DNA of 64,000 bases from Ferrovibrio sp. MS7 (GCF_038404985.1 NZ_JBBKBA010000001.1:2012001-2076000); one strand, 5' to 3'. Positions 17,957 to 26,934 are shown, counted from the first letter of the stretch. A program made the numbers and translations. Notes: a model not told the origin generated them from the letters alone.

Positions 17957-18577
17957 ATGGTGGCGTCGATCCGGCAGGCGTGGCTTGCCGCTTTTCTGGT
18001 GCTGGGCTTCGGATTCGTCGGCGCTGCCCAGGCGCAACAGCAGCCGCGTGCGCCCTATCCGGGCCAGGCCCCTTCAGGCCAGGTCTATGCCCAGTCGACC
18101 CAGGCGATGGCGCCGGCCGGCACCAGCACCGCCAAGGCCGATGATCCGGCCTTCTGGGCTTTCTCGGCCGGCTGGTTTGATATCAACAAGCAGAAGAATG
18201 AGGCTTTCGAGGGCCGCATCGAGTATCGCGGTGCCGAAAAATATTGGATTTTCAAGCCTTTTGGCGGCATCATGGCCACCTCTGACCGTGCCGTGCATGG
18301 CTTTGCCGGCGTGCTGGTCGATCTCTATTTCGGCCGCCGCTGGGTGCTGACGCCGAGCTTCGCGCCCGGCCTCTACTACGAGGGCGACGGCAAGCATATC
18401 TCCAACGGCATCCAATTCCGCTCGCAGCTCGAATTGAGCTACCGCTTCGACGACCGCTCGCGACTCGGCATCAGCTTCAACCACATCTCCAATGCCGGCA
18501 TCCGCGACCCGAATCCGGGCTCCGAGACCCTGGCCATCACCTACGCCATCCCGACCGACAAGCTGTTCAAGTGGTAG
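17957..18577 (+). CDS. PagL-like lipid A 3-O-deacylase (acyloxyacyl hydrolase)
   Basis: A 206-residue outer-membrane protein. Residues 1-26 are a signal peptide ending in AQAQ. After a Pro/Gln/Ala-rich stretch, about 140 residues form an eight-stranded barrel. The active-site block FNHISNAGIRDPNPGSETL carries the His, Ser and Glu of the PagL family. It would remove an acyl chain from lipid A and so remodel the outer leaflet. The gene stands alone, ends at a terminator and is divergent from gap. Confidence 0.85.
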   Translation: MVASIRQAWLAAFLVLGFGFVGAAQAQQQPRAPYPGQAPSGQVYAQSTQAMAPAGTSTAKADDPAFWAFSAGWFDINKQKNEAFEGRIEYRGAEKYWIFKPFGGIMATSDRAVHGFAGVLVDLYFGRRWVLTPSFAPGLYYEGDGKHISNGIQFRSQLELSYRFDDRSRLGISFNHISNAGIRDPNPGSETLAITYAIPTDKLFKW

Positions 18578-18589
18578 GGGCGTGATCCG

Positions 18590-18623
18590 GTGCCGCGCTC
18601 GATGCGGGCGCGGCATTTTATTT
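18590..18623 (+). terminator. Intrinsic terminator after the pagL-like gene
   Basis: An 8-bp stem, TGCCGCGC with GCGCGGCA, 9-nt loop, followed by TTTTATTT. Confidence 0.75.
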
Positions 18624-18714
18624 GATTTGAATGTTCTGTTTTTATTCGATTCTTGGCTTGGCAGGCCGGTACGGCCTAGAGTTTGGCTGCGGATAACGTG
18701 CCACCAGGGAGATC

Positions 18715-19518
18715 ATGCGCCCCCTTTACATAATGCTGCTGTTGCTCTTGCTGCCGGGCTGGGCTCGGGCGGCTGAGCCGCTGCTGTGGCTGAAGGCGCA
18801 GTGGGTGCCGGTCTTCGTGGAGCAGGAAACCGGCTTCGGCGATGCGGCGCTGGACTGGCTGAAGCAGCGGCTGCCGGATTACCGACATGATACCCGCTTC
18901 CTGCCGTTGCCACGCCTGGAGCGGCTGCTGGCCGAGCAGCCGCAGGCCTGCACCGCCAGCCTGGCGCGTAATCCCGCCCGCGAGGCGCGCTTCCTGTTCT
19001 CGCGTGACTTCCTACGTCTGCCCGGCCTGGCCGTGGTGGTGCGTGAGGACAGCCTGAAGGCAGTGAAGGCGCATGGCGATGCTCAAGCTGGCATCGATAT
19101 GGCGGCTTTGCTCAGCGATGCCGCGCTGGATGGCGTGATCAACGAAAACCGCAGCTATGGCACGGCGCTGGATGCGGTGTTGCAGCCGGTGCCGCCAGAG
19201 CGGCTGCTGCGGCTGCCGCGTGCCAGCACCATGGTGGCGATGCTGGGCGCCGACCGCGTTGACTGGCTGCTGCTCTATCCCTTCGAGGCCAATGCCCAGG
19301 CCCGACTGCTCAAGCCACCGCCCGTGCTGCATATGCTGCCGATCCGCGGCCAGCGGCCGGTGACCGCCAGCGGCATCGCCTGCGCCCGCAGCGCCTTCGG
19401 CCAGCGTGTTGTCGATCAGGTCAACGCGCTGATTGATGCCCATCCTGGTGCGCCCTGGCAGGCCGCTCTCGACGCTTTGCTGGATGACGAGACCCGGGTG
19501 CGCATGGGGGCGCGCTAG
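18715..19518 (+). CDS. Periplasmic solute-binding-like protein (TIGR02285-type)
   Basis: A 267-residue secreted protein: signal peptide about residues 1-20 ending in ARAA, then a bacterial extracellular solute-binding fold similar to the amino-acid binding (SBP_bac_3) group. It starts LLWLKAQWVPVFVEQETGFGD and contains RNPAREARFLFSRDF and NRSYGTALDAVL, which fit the TIGR02285 group of orphan binding proteins. No transporter genes are adjacent. It converges with gluQ with a 4-bp overlap of stop codons. The ligand is unknown. Confidence 0.75.
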   Translation: MRPLYIMLLLLLLPGWARAAEPLLWLKAQWVPVFVEQETGFGDAALDWLKQRLPDYRHDTRFLPLPRLERLLAEQPQACTASLARNPAREARFLFSRDFLRLPGLAVVVREDSLKAVKAHGDAQAGIDMAALLSDAALDGVINENRSYGTALDAVLQPVPPERLLRLPRASTMVAMLGADRVDWLLLYPFEANAQARLLKPPPVLHMLPIRGQRPVTASGIACARSAFGQRVVDQVNALIDAHPGAPWQAALDALLDDETRVRMGAR

Positions 19519-20396
19519 AAACCAAATACTCCCGGATCGAAGCCGAGGCGGCGCCAGAGATCGGCGGGATGCTCGCCGCCTTGGCGGCGCTCGCGCAAAC
19601 TCGGCGCGTTATGCCGCTTGGCCAGGCGTTCGCCGGCAGTATCGAACAGCAGCGGGTGATGCGCGTAGTCCGGCACCGGTAGGCCGAACAGCGCCTGCAG
19701 CAGCCGGTGCAGCGGCGTGGCATTGCGCAGATCGACGGCACGGGTGACCAGCGTGATGCCTTGCAGGGCATCATCCAGCGTGACGCAGAGATGGTAGCTC
19801 GCCGGGGTTTCCTTGCGCGCCAGCACGGCATCGCCATGCAGGCGGTGCAACGTATCAAACGTCACCACCTGTTCGCCCAGCTCGGCGTCATGCCAGGAAA
19901 GCGCGGGATGTAGCGCACAGGCAGCGGCGATGTCGAGCCGCAGCGCATAGCTTTCGCCGGCCGCGATCCGCGATGCGCGCTCGTCATCGGAAAGATGGCG
20001 GCAGGTGCCGGGATAGATCGCCGTGCCGTCTTCCGCATGCGGGGCGCCGCCGATGCGGGCGATTTCGGCCAGCACCTGTTTGCGGGTGCAGAAGCAGGGA
20101 TAGAGCAGGCGGCGCGCGGCAAGCTTATCCAGCGCCGCGCCATACTCGGCGAAATGCTGTGATTGCCGCCGCACCGGTTCTGCCCAGCGCAAACCCAGCC
20201 AGGCGAGGTCTTCCAGCAAGCCAGCATCGAATTCCGCCCGGCAGCGGGTGCGGTCGATATCCTCGATGCGCAACAGGAAGCGGCCGCCTTGAGTATTGGG
20301 GGCAGCTTCATGCGCCTTGGTCCAGGCGAAGCCGGCGGAATAGGCATGGCCCTCATGCAGCCAACCGGTCGGGCTCGGTGCGAAGCGAGTGACCAT
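19515..20396 (-). CDS. gluQ: Glutamyl-Q tRNA(Asp) synthetase
   Basis: A 293-residue truncated glutamyl-tRNA synthetase lacking the anticodon-binding domain. It has FAPSPTGWLHEGHAYSA (the HIGH-type motif HEGH), RIEDIDRTRC and CFCTRKQV, with two of the usual zinc cysteines. It adds glutamate to queuosine at position 34 of tRNA-Asp. Two candidate ATGs exist, 20396 and 20417, because a 19-bp sequence at the start is duplicated; 20396 matches the family start MVTRFAPSPTG. Confidence 0.9.
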   Translation of the reverse strand: MVTRFAPSPTGWLHEGHAYSAGFAWTKAHEAAPNTQGGRFLLRIEDIDRTRCRAEFDAGLLEDLAWLGLRWAEPVRRQSQHFAEYGAALDKLAARRLLYPCFCTRKQVLAEIARIGGAPHAEDGTAIYPGTCRHLSDDERASRIAAGESYALRLDIAAACALHPALSWHDAELGEQVVTFDTLHRLHGDAVLARKETPASYHLCVTLDDALQGITLVTRAVDLRNATPLHRLLQALFGLPVPDYAHHPLLFDTAGERLAKRHNAPSLRERRQGGEHPADLWRRLGFDPGVFGF

Positions 20397-20433
20397 GGAA
20401 GGGATGACAGGGTTCATGGAAGGGATGACAGGG
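20394..20433. repeat. 19-bp tandem duplication at the gluQ start
   Basis: The same 19 bases (beginning CATGGAAGGGATG) occur at 20394-20412 and 20415-20433 with a TT linker, a 21-bp period. On the minus strand each copy carries an in-frame ATG, so translation from the outer one would add seven residues. Confidence 0.85.
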
Positions 20434-20480
20434 GCGCCGGGCATCGGCAAGCTGGCTCCAGAAGCGACTCCGAGCAAGCT

Positions 20481-21155
20481 ATGACAAAGCCCGCTGCCAA
20501 AGGGAAGCCACTCAATGCCGCGAAACCGGACCAGCGCGCCCGCACGCTGAAGGCGCTCGCGGAGCTTTGCGTCCGTGAACCGCGCTTTGCCCAGGCGCTC
20601 GAGGTCTGCGGCCATGTGCATGACCGCCGCCGACCCGCCGATCTTGCCAATCTCTGCCGCATCATTGTCGAGCAGCAGGTTTCAGTGGCCGCCGCCGCGA
20701 CGATCTGGGCCCGTGTCGAAGCCATGGTGGTGCCGTTCACGGCGGAAAATATTCTCGGCCATGACGAGGCCGCCTTGCTTAGGTGCGGCCTCAGCCGGCC
20801 GAAGTTGCGCTACTTGCGCGAGATTGCCCTGGCGGTTTCAAACGGTAGCCTCGATCTCGGCAGCCTGGCGGCGCTGGAGGATGCGGAAGTATTCGCCCGG
20901 CTCACGGCAGTGAAGGGCATCGGCCGCTGGACGGCGGAAATCTTCCTGCTGTTCGCCCTAGACCGCACCGATATCTGGCCGGCGCATGACGTGGCGTTGC
21001 AGGAAGCGGCGAAACGCCTGTTCAACATGCGCAAGCGGCCGGATGTGAAGCGGATGGACAAGATCGCCGCCCGCTGGAAACCGCATCGCGGGGTCGCCGC
21101 GCGGCTGCTCTGGCGCTATTATAGTGTTTCCAAGCAGCAACCGGTGACACCATGA
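20481..21155 (+). CDS. DNA-3-methyladenine glycosylase (AlkA-type, HhH-GPD)
   Basis: A 224-residue base-excision glycosylase. IIVEQQVSVAAAATIW is the conserved helix, GIGRWTAEIFLLFALDRTDIWP is the helix-hairpin-helix region and the catalytic Asp follows in WPAHDVALQ near residue 176. It removes alkylated purines from DNA. The ATG at 20481 follows GAGCAAGC, a weak ribosome site. The 3' end overlaps the esterase start by 4 bp, so the two are coupled. The AlkA N-terminal domain is missing, as in the short Mag-like form. Confidence 0.88.
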   Translation: MTKPAAKGKPLNAAKPDQRARTLKALAELCVREPRFAQALEVCGHVHDRRRPADLANLCRIIVEQQVSVAAAATIWARVEAMVVPFTAENILGHDEAALLRCGLSRPKLRYLREIALAVSNGSLDLGSLAALEDAEVFARLTAVKGIGRWTAEIFLLFALDRTDIWPAHDVALQEAAKRLFNMRKRPDVKRMDKIAARWKPHRGVAARLLWRYYSVSKQQPVTP

Positions 21156-21880
21156 GCCAGACGCCCTCCCAATTCCCCGGACGTCTCATCGATGGCCCCC
21201 GCCTGCCGCCCACCAAAGGCCCGGCGCGGCAGCTTATCGTGCTGCTGCATGGCTATGGCGCCGATGGCAATGACCTGATCGAACTCGCTTCGCATTGGCG
21301 GCGTGAATTACCTGGCGCGGCTTTCGTGGCGCCGAATGCGCCGAGCCTGATTCCGGGCACGCCGCAAGGCCCCGGCTTCGGCGGCCGGCAATGGTTCGGG
21401 CTGAATGATTACGATCCGAACATGCTGCGCCGCGACCCGCACCGCGCCGGCGGCATTTACGAAGCCTTGTATGCCGGTGCCGAACAGGCAGCCCCGGTGA
21501 TCGAGGCGTTTCTCGATGCCGAACTGGCGCGGCATAACCTGCCGGCGGCCAGGCTTGGCCTGGTCGGTTTCAGCCAGGGCACCATGATGGCGCTGCATGT
21601 CGGCCTGCGCCGGGCTGCGGCACCCGGCGCCATCCTCGGCTATTCCGGCGTGCTGGTTGGCGCCGCCAAGCTGCCGGAACAAGCGCGAGGTAAGCCACCG
21701 ATTCTGCTGGTGCATGGCTCGGCCGATGATGTGGTGCCGATGGAAGCCCTGTTCGACACGCTGAACGGCCTCGGCGCCGCCGATATTCCGGCGCGCTGGC
21801 ATCTCAGCCTCGGCGTGCCGCATGCGATTGACCCGGAAGGGTTGCGCCTGGGCGGCCATTTCCTGGCCCAGAGCTTGTGA
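21152..21880 (+). CDS. Phospholipase/carboxylesterase family alpha/beta hydrolase
   Basis: A 242-residue cytosolic serine esterase of the YpfH/acyl-protein-thioesterase group. LLHGYGADGND is the oxyanion motif, the nucleophile is in GFSQGTMM near residue 148, the acid in HGSADDVVP near 196 and the His in GVPHAID near 226. The gene overlaps the glycosylase. Substrates of this group are short acyl esters or thioesters. Confidence 0.87.
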   Translation: MSQTPSQFPGRLIDGPRLPPTKGPARQLIVLLHGYGADGNDLIELASHWRRELPGAAFVAPNAPSLIPGTPQGPGFGGRQWFGLNDYDPNMLRRDPHRAGGIYEALYAGAEQAAPVIEAFLDAELARHNLPAARLGLVGFSQGTMMALHVGLRRAAAPGAILGYSGVLVGAAKLPEQARGKPPILLVHGSADDVVPMEALFDTLNGLGAADIPARWHLSLGVPHAIDPEGLRLGGHFLAQSL

Positions 21881-22019
21881 CGTGCCGGGTTTGTGAGGCA
21901 ACGGGCTTGTGATGCGACAAAATAAGGTAGTTGTCACCGGGGCGTAACGCAGCATATTGTATTGTCTAGGCATTCAGTTGGCGTTCCCCCTTGTCGTTAG
22001 CAGTGGGAGTGATCACAGG

Positions 22020-22565
22020 ATGAGGCCAGACAATTGTCCGGCATTGGTGCTTAACGCGGATTATCAGCCGCTGTCTTACTTCCCCTTGTCCGTCTGGCCC
22101 TGGCAGGAAGTGGTCAAGGCGGTATGCATGGACCGCGTCACGATTCTCTCGGAATACGATCAGGAAATCCGCAGTCCCAGCTTCCGCATGCGGCTGCCTT
22201 CCGTGGTGGCGCTGAAACGCTATATCCAGCCGGCGCGGCGCCCGGCCTTCACCCGGTTCAATCTTTTCCTGCGCGACCGCTTCGCCTGCCAATATTGCGG
22301 CAGCCGCCACGAACTCACCTTCGATCATGTGATCCCGCGCTCGCGCGGCGGCCTCACCCGCTGGGACAACGTGGTGGCGGCCTGCGCACCGTGCAATCTG
22401 CGCAAGGGCGGTCGCATGCCGCGCGAATGCCGCATGTTCCCGCGCACCGCGCCGCATGTGCCGAGCGTGACCGAATTGCAGCAGAATGGCCGCGCCTTCC
22501 CGCCCAACTACCTGCACCAGAGCTGGCGCGACTATCTCTACTGGGATAGCGAGCTGGAACCTTAA
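22020..22565 (+). CDS. HNH endonuclease family protein
   Basis: A 181-residue conserved HNH protein. Residues about 85-125 contain the zinc-binding CQYCG and CAPCN pairs and the ELTFDHVIPRSRGG active-site block (D-H and later N). It begins MRPDNCPALVLNADYQPLS, the typical start of this housekeeping HNH family common in Alphaproteobacteria; a specific target is not known. ATG at 22020 follows GGGAGTGATCACAGG. Its stop overlaps the coq7 stop by 4 bp. Confidence 0.85.
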   Translation: MRPDNCPALVLNADYQPLSYFPLSVWPWQEVVKAVCMDRVTILSEYDQEIRSPSFRMRLPSVVALKRYIQPARRPAFTRFNLFLRDRFACQYCGSRHELTFDHVIPRSRGGLTRWDNVVAACAPCNLRKGGRMPRECRMFPRTAPHVPSVTELQQNGRAFPPNYLHQSWRDYLYWDSELEP

Positions 22566-23128
22566 ATCCGCTCGGACAGCCAGATGGCGGCGCGGGTGGC
22601 GGCTTTCACCCCTTGGCTCAGCGCCGGATAGGCCGGGGCCTCCTGGGCGCCGGCCTCGCGCGCGGTGTCGCGGTGCTCGATTTCCTCGGCGCGGAACTGC
22701 TCGATCAGCGCGGCAAGCTCTGGCTCCGCCTTGCCCTCGGCGGCCAGCGTCTCAAGTGTTTCGAGCTGGCGCGAATAATGCGCGTCGATAACTTCTTCGA
22801 CAGCCTCCGTGCAGGCCATCGCGGCCTTCTCGCCGAGCATCGCGGTGGCGGCGCCGAGCGCGAAGCCGGCGACATGCCATAGCGGCCCGAGCAGGGTGGG
22901 GCGTGCACGGCGCTCCGGCAGCAGCTTGTCGAAAGCCGCGAGATGCTTCATCTCCTGTTCCGCCATGTGGCGGATGGTCGGCGTCGAGGGCGCGTTTTTC
23001 AGCACCGCAAGCTGGCCTTCGTAAATTCGCTTGGCGCCGTATTCACCGGCATGGTCGACACGCAGGATGCGCTCGATGACCTCGGCTGGCTTGAGGTCGC
23101 CGGGTAGACGCGGCTTGGTATTGGTCAT
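22562..23128 (-). CDS. coq7: Coq7-type demethoxyubiquinone hydroxylase
   Basis: A 188-residue diiron enzyme that hydroxylates demethoxyubiquinone in ubiquinone synthesis. Two E-x-x-H pairs are seen, EMKH near residue 59 and EIEH near 150, with the N-terminal RVDHAGEYGA carrying another Glu. It is membrane-associated through hydrophobic helices near 80-100. It lacks the domain found in UbiF flavin enzymes. The ATG at 23128 overlaps the dsbB-like stop, so the two genes are coupled. Confidence 0.93.
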   Translation of the reverse strand: MTNTKPRLPGDLKPAEVIERILRVDHAGEYGAKRIYEGQLAVLKNAPSTPTIRHMAEQEMKHLAAFDKLLPERRARPTLLGPLWHVAGFALGAATAMLGEKAAMACTEAVEEVIDAHYSRQLETLETLAAEGKAEPELAALIEQFRAEEIEHRDTAREAGAQEAPAYPALSQGVKAATRAAIWLSERI

Positions 23129-23598
23129 GCCTGCCTCGCTTTGATCGCGGCCAGGATGGCGAGCAGCGCACCCCACAGCGCGTTCCAAGCTGCCATGCTG
23201 AGGCCGAGGAAGGAGAAGGCGGCTTCGTCGCAGCGCACGATCGGCGCCGAAAGCACTTGCGCGCGCAAGGCTTCCAGCGTGGTGGCGGTGTTGCCGCCGC
23301 CGCAGCTCTCAAGGCCCGCCCACCATTTCTGCTCGACGCCGGTATGGAACAGGCCGATGCCAGCGGTGATCGCGAAGCTGAGTGCCACCAGCCACAGCAG
23401 CAGCGGGCGGAAACGCTCCAGCCGCCACGCGGCGAGTCCGAGAAGAATCGCGGCGGCATAGGGCCAGCGCTGCCACAGGCAGAGCTGGCAGGGCGCGAGG
23501 CCGAAGCCGTATTGCGCCACGAAGGCGGCGCCGAGAGTGAGGGCGCTCAAGCCGGCGAACAGCAGGCCGGCGAGCTGTGCGGAGAGACGGTCGAACAT
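23125..23598 (-). CDS. dsbB: DsbB-like disulfide bond formation protein
   Basis: A 157-residue inner membrane protein with four hydrophobic helices. The first periplasmic pair C37-QL-C40 and the second pair Cys99/Cys123 are all present, so electron transfer from DsbA to quinone is possible. The arrangement with Coq7, which makes ubiquinone, links the two in one operon. Ends in basic IKARQA. Confidence 0.92.
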   Translation of the reverse strand: MFDRLSAQLAGLLFAGLSALTLGAAFVAQYGFGLAPCQLCLWQRWPYAAAILLGLAAWRLERFRPLLLWLVALSFAITAGIGLFHTGVEQKWWAGLESCGGGNTATTLEALRAQVLSAPIVRCDEAAFSFLGLSMAAWNALWGALLAILAAIKARQA

Positions 23599-23839
23599 GG
23601 CGGCATTTTAGGCCCTGACGGGCGGCTCCGGAAGTCCCGGGAAACACTGTGACGATATGTTGCAGGCGGCATCACGGTAACAATTCCGGCAAGAGCTGCC
23701 GGGGCGAATCTGCCGGGGCATTTTCCTGCAACACTATTACATCGCCGAATCAACGCGCTGCGAAATGCCTGTGGCTGGCATGCGGCTTGAAATTCATGCG
23801 CTGGGGGCAAGCCGCCCTCATCAGCCATAGGAGACCGAC

Positions 23840-24487
23840 ATGGTTACAAGTGTCAGCAGTGCGAGCGGCTTCAATCCGCTCGAAATGATGAAGCAGATGC
23901 GGCAGAAAATGTTCGAGGAGGCCGATAGCGACGGCGATGGCTCCTTGAGCAAGGCCGAGCTGGAAGCGCAGATCAGCAAGATGGAAGAGCAGCGCAAGGC
24001 CGAGGGTGTTTCCGGCCCGCGCGGCGGCAAGGGCCCTTCCGCCGACCAGATGCTTAAGGATTTCGACAGCGACGGCGATGGCAACATCTCGCAGACCGAG
24101 TATGACAGCGGCTTCGCCAAGCTGGACGAGCAGATGCAGTCACAGCTTGTTGCCATGCAGGGCCAGGGCTTCGGGCCGCCGCCACCGCCGCCGGGCGAAG
24201 GCGCTGCCGCCTATGGCCGTGCCGCTGGGCAGGTGCAGGGCGGGGGAGGCGGCGGGCAGTCGCTGATCGACCTGTTGAATTCGCTGAGCGAAGAGGATGA
24301 CGACGACAGCGACAGCAGCAGCGATGACAGCGCCAGCACCAGCGCGTCCAGCAGCGACAACCTGAAGCTCTTCCTCGATGAGCTGAAGCGCTACACGGAA
24401 GCGTCGGATGGCAGCACCAATCCGCGCGATATCGAGCAGCATATGGCAGGCTTCATCGCCGGCCTGAAGCAGGCCCAGGCGGCGTGA
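23840..24487 (+). CDS. EF-hand calcium-binding protein
   Basis: A 215-residue protein with two canonical EF-hand loops, DSDGDGSLSKAE near residues 29-40 and DSDGDGNISQTE near 76-87. Between the second hand and the C-terminus lie a Pro-rich patch (GFGPPPPPP), a Gly stretch and a highly acidic Asp/Ser run (about 150-175). No signal peptide is visible, so the location is unclear. GGAG stands before the ATG. It lies beside a two-component system transcribed toward it and ends at a strong hairpin, so it may sense calcium or be regulated by that system. Confidence 0.75.
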   Translation: MVTSVSSASGFNPLEMMKQMRQKMFEEADSDGDGSLSKAELEAQISKMEEQRKAEGVSGPRGGKGPSADQMLKDFDSDGDGNISQTEYDSGFAKLDEQMQSQLVAMQGQGFGPPPPPPGEGAAAYGRAAGQVQGGGGGGQSLIDLLNSLSEEDDDDSDSSSDDSASTSASSSDNLKLFLDELKRYTEASDGSTNPRDIEQHMAGFIAGLKQAQAA

Positions 24488-24506
24488 TGCTGGCAGCGTA
24501 AGCGAG

Positions 24507-24538
24507 ACAGCCCCGCGACGCTGGTGTTGCGGGGCTGT
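24507..24538. terminator. Bidirectional hairpin between EF-hand and kinase genes
   Basis: ACAGCCCCGC and GCGGGGCTGT form a perfect 10-bp stem around a 12-nt loop in the 67-bp convergent gap. There is no T-run. Confidence 0.45.
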
Positions 24539-24554
24539 TCACCGCCTGAATGGT

Positions 24555-26117
24555 TCATCGCTTGAGTGGCAGTGTCACCACGGTGTCGAAGCCGCCGGCG
24601 CTGGGATACTCGAAGGCAAGCTGCCCGGCATGGGCGCGCAGGATCGAGGCCGCCACCGCCAGGCCCATGCCGAGCCCGCCGGTTTCCTGGCCGCGCGCCG
24701 CGTCCAGGCGATAGAACGGCGCCAGCACATTCTCCTGCTCGGCTTCCGGGATGCCGGGGCCGGCATCGTGGATACGGATGGCGATGCTGCCCTGCTGCAT
24801 CTGCAGCGACACATGTGCCTGGCCGCCATATTTGATCGCGTTGTCGATCAGGTTCATCAACGCGCGCTTGATCGCGGTGGGGCGGCACAAAGTCACCACA
24901 TGCAGCGGGCCATCGTAGCGTGCATCATGGCCGGCGTCGGCGGCGTCGTCGCAGAGGCTGGCCAGCAGCACGGCCACGTCGAGCCGCTGTTCCGGCTCGC
25001 CGCGCGCATCCAGCGCCGCGAAGCCAAGCAACTGATCGGTCAGCCGTTCCATGAAGCCGAGGTCTTCCAGCATGCGCTGGCGGCGTTCGGGGCTGTCCGG
25101 GCTTTCCAGCCGCAGCCGCAGGCGGGTCAGTGGTGTGCGCAGATCATGCGACAGGGCGGCGACCAGGGCAGCGCGGTCGGCAACGAAGCGGTGGATGCGG
25201 CCCTGCATGCCGTTCAGTGCCTGGGCGATGGCGCGGAATTCCATCGGTCCGGTCTCGGGCAGCATTTGCGGCGGCGCCTCGGCCTGCCAGTCGCGGGCCG
25301 CATCGGCCATGCCACGCAACGGACGCAGCAGGCGTGCCGTGGTCCACAGCGTAAGCCCGGCGATGATCGCCGCCGTGGTCAGCAGCCACAACGTAGTGAA
25401 CAGCCAGCGCGGCACCAGCGGCTCCACCTGGCGCGGCCGCACCGTGTACCATTGCCCATTGGCATCGCGCAGCCCGACGGCAAAGACCGGCGGCAGCCGC
25501 AATTCACCGCTGGCCAGTTCCTCGGCGCGCAACTGCGCCGCTTCGCCCGGTGATGACGGCGGCGGCGGTGGCGATTGCAGTGGAATCACAATGCTCAAGC
25601 CGGGGCCGATATCGAGGCCGGCCTGGGGCCGCCGGGGCCGCCAGGGCCGCACCTGCAGTTCGGGGTAATCCGCTTCCGAGATCGCCTCGCGCAATTCGCG
25701 TTCAAGTTCGGAGAAGGGCCAGGGCGGACGCGGCGGGCCGCCACGCTCTAAATCGCGAGGGCCCATGTCGCGCGGCGCCATATCCTTGGGGCCCTTGTCG
25801 CGGTCACGCGGACCCATTTCGCGCGGCCCGGGTTCACGCGGCCCGGGTTCGCGTGGGCCACGCCCGCGTTCCCAGGTGAATTCACCGCCATCCTCGCCCT
25901 TGGCAATCGCTGCCTGCGGGTCGCGGCTGGCGGCACTGATTTCGGCGACAATGCTGCTCATGGCATGGCGCGGCGCTTCGCCGGGCAATACCAGATAGAT
26001 CAGCAGAATGGTGGCGATCTGGGTGCCGATGATGCCGAGCAAAACCGTAATGGCGATGCGCCAGGCAATGCGGTCGCCGCCCAGACGCCGGGCCAGCGCC
26101 GTGAACGGGTTGATCAT
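24555..26117 (-). CDS. Sensor histidine kinase (EnvZ/CpxA-type)
   Basis: A 520-residue membrane kinase. The first membrane helix is about residues 20-45, a periplasmic domain of about 190 residues follows, then a second helix near 238-262, HAMP, the H-box ALSHDLRTPLTRL near 320, and the ATPase with NLIDNAIKYGG, DAGPGIP and GGLGMGLAV. The sensor domain contains a repeat: eight or so short GPRE/GPRD-type units (GPREPGPREPGPREM and on) at about residues 86-125, rich in charged pairs. The gene overlaps the regulator by 4 bp. The signal is unknown. Confidence 0.88.
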   Translation of the reverse strand: MINPFTALARRLGGDRIAWRIAITVLLGIIGTQIATILLIYLVLPGEAPRHAMSSIVAEISAASRDPQAAIAKGEDGGEFTWERGRGPREPGPREPGPREMGPRDRDKGPKDMAPRDMGPRDLERGGPPRPPWPFSELERELREAISEADYPELQVRPWRPRRPQAGLDIGPGLSIVIPLQSPPPPPSSPGEAAQLRAEELASGELRLPPVFAVGLRDANGQWYTVRPRQVEPLVPRWLFTTLWLLTTAAIIAGLTLWTTARLLRPLRGMADAARDWQAEAPPQMLPETGPMEFRAIAQALNGMQGRIHRFVADRAALVAALSHDLRTPLTRLRLRLESPDSPERRQRMLEDLGFMERLTDQLLGFAALDARGEPEQRLDVAVLLASLCDDAADAGHDARYDGPLHVVTLCRPTAIKRALMNLIDNAIKYGGQAHVSLQMQQGSIAIRIHDAGPGIPEAEQENVLAPFYRLDAARGQETGGLGMGLAVAASILRAHAGQLAFEYPSAGGFDTVVTLPLKR

Positions 26118-26842
26118 GCGGCGGCGAAACTCTTGACGGCAGGCGTGAAGATATAGCCGCCGCTGCGCACGGTCTTGATCACCTCCGGCATGTTCGGGTC
26201 GATCTCGATCTTGCGCCGCAGGCGGCTCACCTGCACATCGACGCTGCGGTCGAACAGCAGGGTCGAGCGGCCGCGCGTGATGTCGAGCAACTGTTCGCGG
26301 CTCAGGATGCGCTGCGGGTGTTCGACGAAGGCCAGCAGCAGGTCGAATTCGCCCGAGGTGAGGGGTAGCAGCGTGCCTTCCGCCGAGCGCAGATGGCGCT
26401 TGCCGATTTCCAGCGTCCAGCCCTCGAAGCCATAGGCGGTGGGGCGTTCGGCCTCGCTGCTGGCAGCGCCGGGGCCGACGCGGCGCAGGATCGCCTTGAT
26501 CCGCGCCACCAGTTCGCGCGGGCTGAACGGTTTGGTGAGATAGTCGTCGGCGCCGAGTTCCAGGCCGAGGATGCGGTCGGTCTCGCCCGACATCGCGGTG
26601 AGCATCAGCACCGGCAGCGAAGTTTCCTGGCGCAGCTTGCGGCAGAGCGACAGGCCATCCTCGCCGGGCAACATGAGATCCAGCACCACCAGATCGAAAC
26701 GGCCATTCTTCAGCGCCGCCATCATGCCCTTGCCATCGCTGGCGGGCGTGACGCGGAAGCCATGCTCGGTGAGGAAATGCTGCAGCAGGCTGCGGATTTC
26801 GCGGTCGTCGTCGACGATGAGGATATGCGGGCTACGGGCCAT
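26114..26842 (-). CDS. OmpR/PhoB-family response regulator
   Basis: A 242-residue regulator. The receiver has ILIVDDDRE (acidic pocket), phosphorylated Asp in VVLDLMLPGEDG near residue 55, and KPFSPRELVARI with the switch Lys. The winged-helix domain (about 140-235) contains LTSGEFDLLLAF and VSRLRRKIE with RSGGYIF. It is cotranscribed with the overlapping kinase. The palindrome GTAAC-N5-GTTAC at 26920-26934, between it and the divergent Spy-like gene, is a likely binding site. Confidence 0.92.
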   Translation of the reverse strand: MARSPHILIVDDDREIRSLLQHFLTEHGFRVTPASDGKGMMAALKNGRFDLVVLDLMLPGEDGLSLCRKLRQETSLPVLMLTAMSGETDRILGLELGADDYLTKPFSPRELVARIKAILRRVGPGAASSEAERPTAYGFEGWTLEIGKRHLRSAEGTLLPLTSGEFDLLLAFVEHPQRILSREQLLDITRGRSTLLFDRSVDVQVSRLRRKIEIDPNMPEVIKTVRSGGYIFTPAVKSFAAA

Positions 26843-26919
26843 GGCGGATCGGTTTTCAGTAGGGGAGGAAATCGTGGCCTTATCATGGCGCGCTGCCGGC
26901 GCTGGGCAAGGATTCCTTT

Positions 26920-26934
26920 GTAACAGCCCGTTAC
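26920..26934. promoter_or_regulatory. Candidate binding site for the OmpR-type regulator
   Basis: GTAAC-AGCCC-GTTAC is a perfect 5-bp inverted repeat in the divergent spacer. It resembles the CpxR box of enterobacteria (GTAAA-N5-GTAAA) in spacing and in lying ahead of a Spy/CpxP-type gene. Confidence 0.45.
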
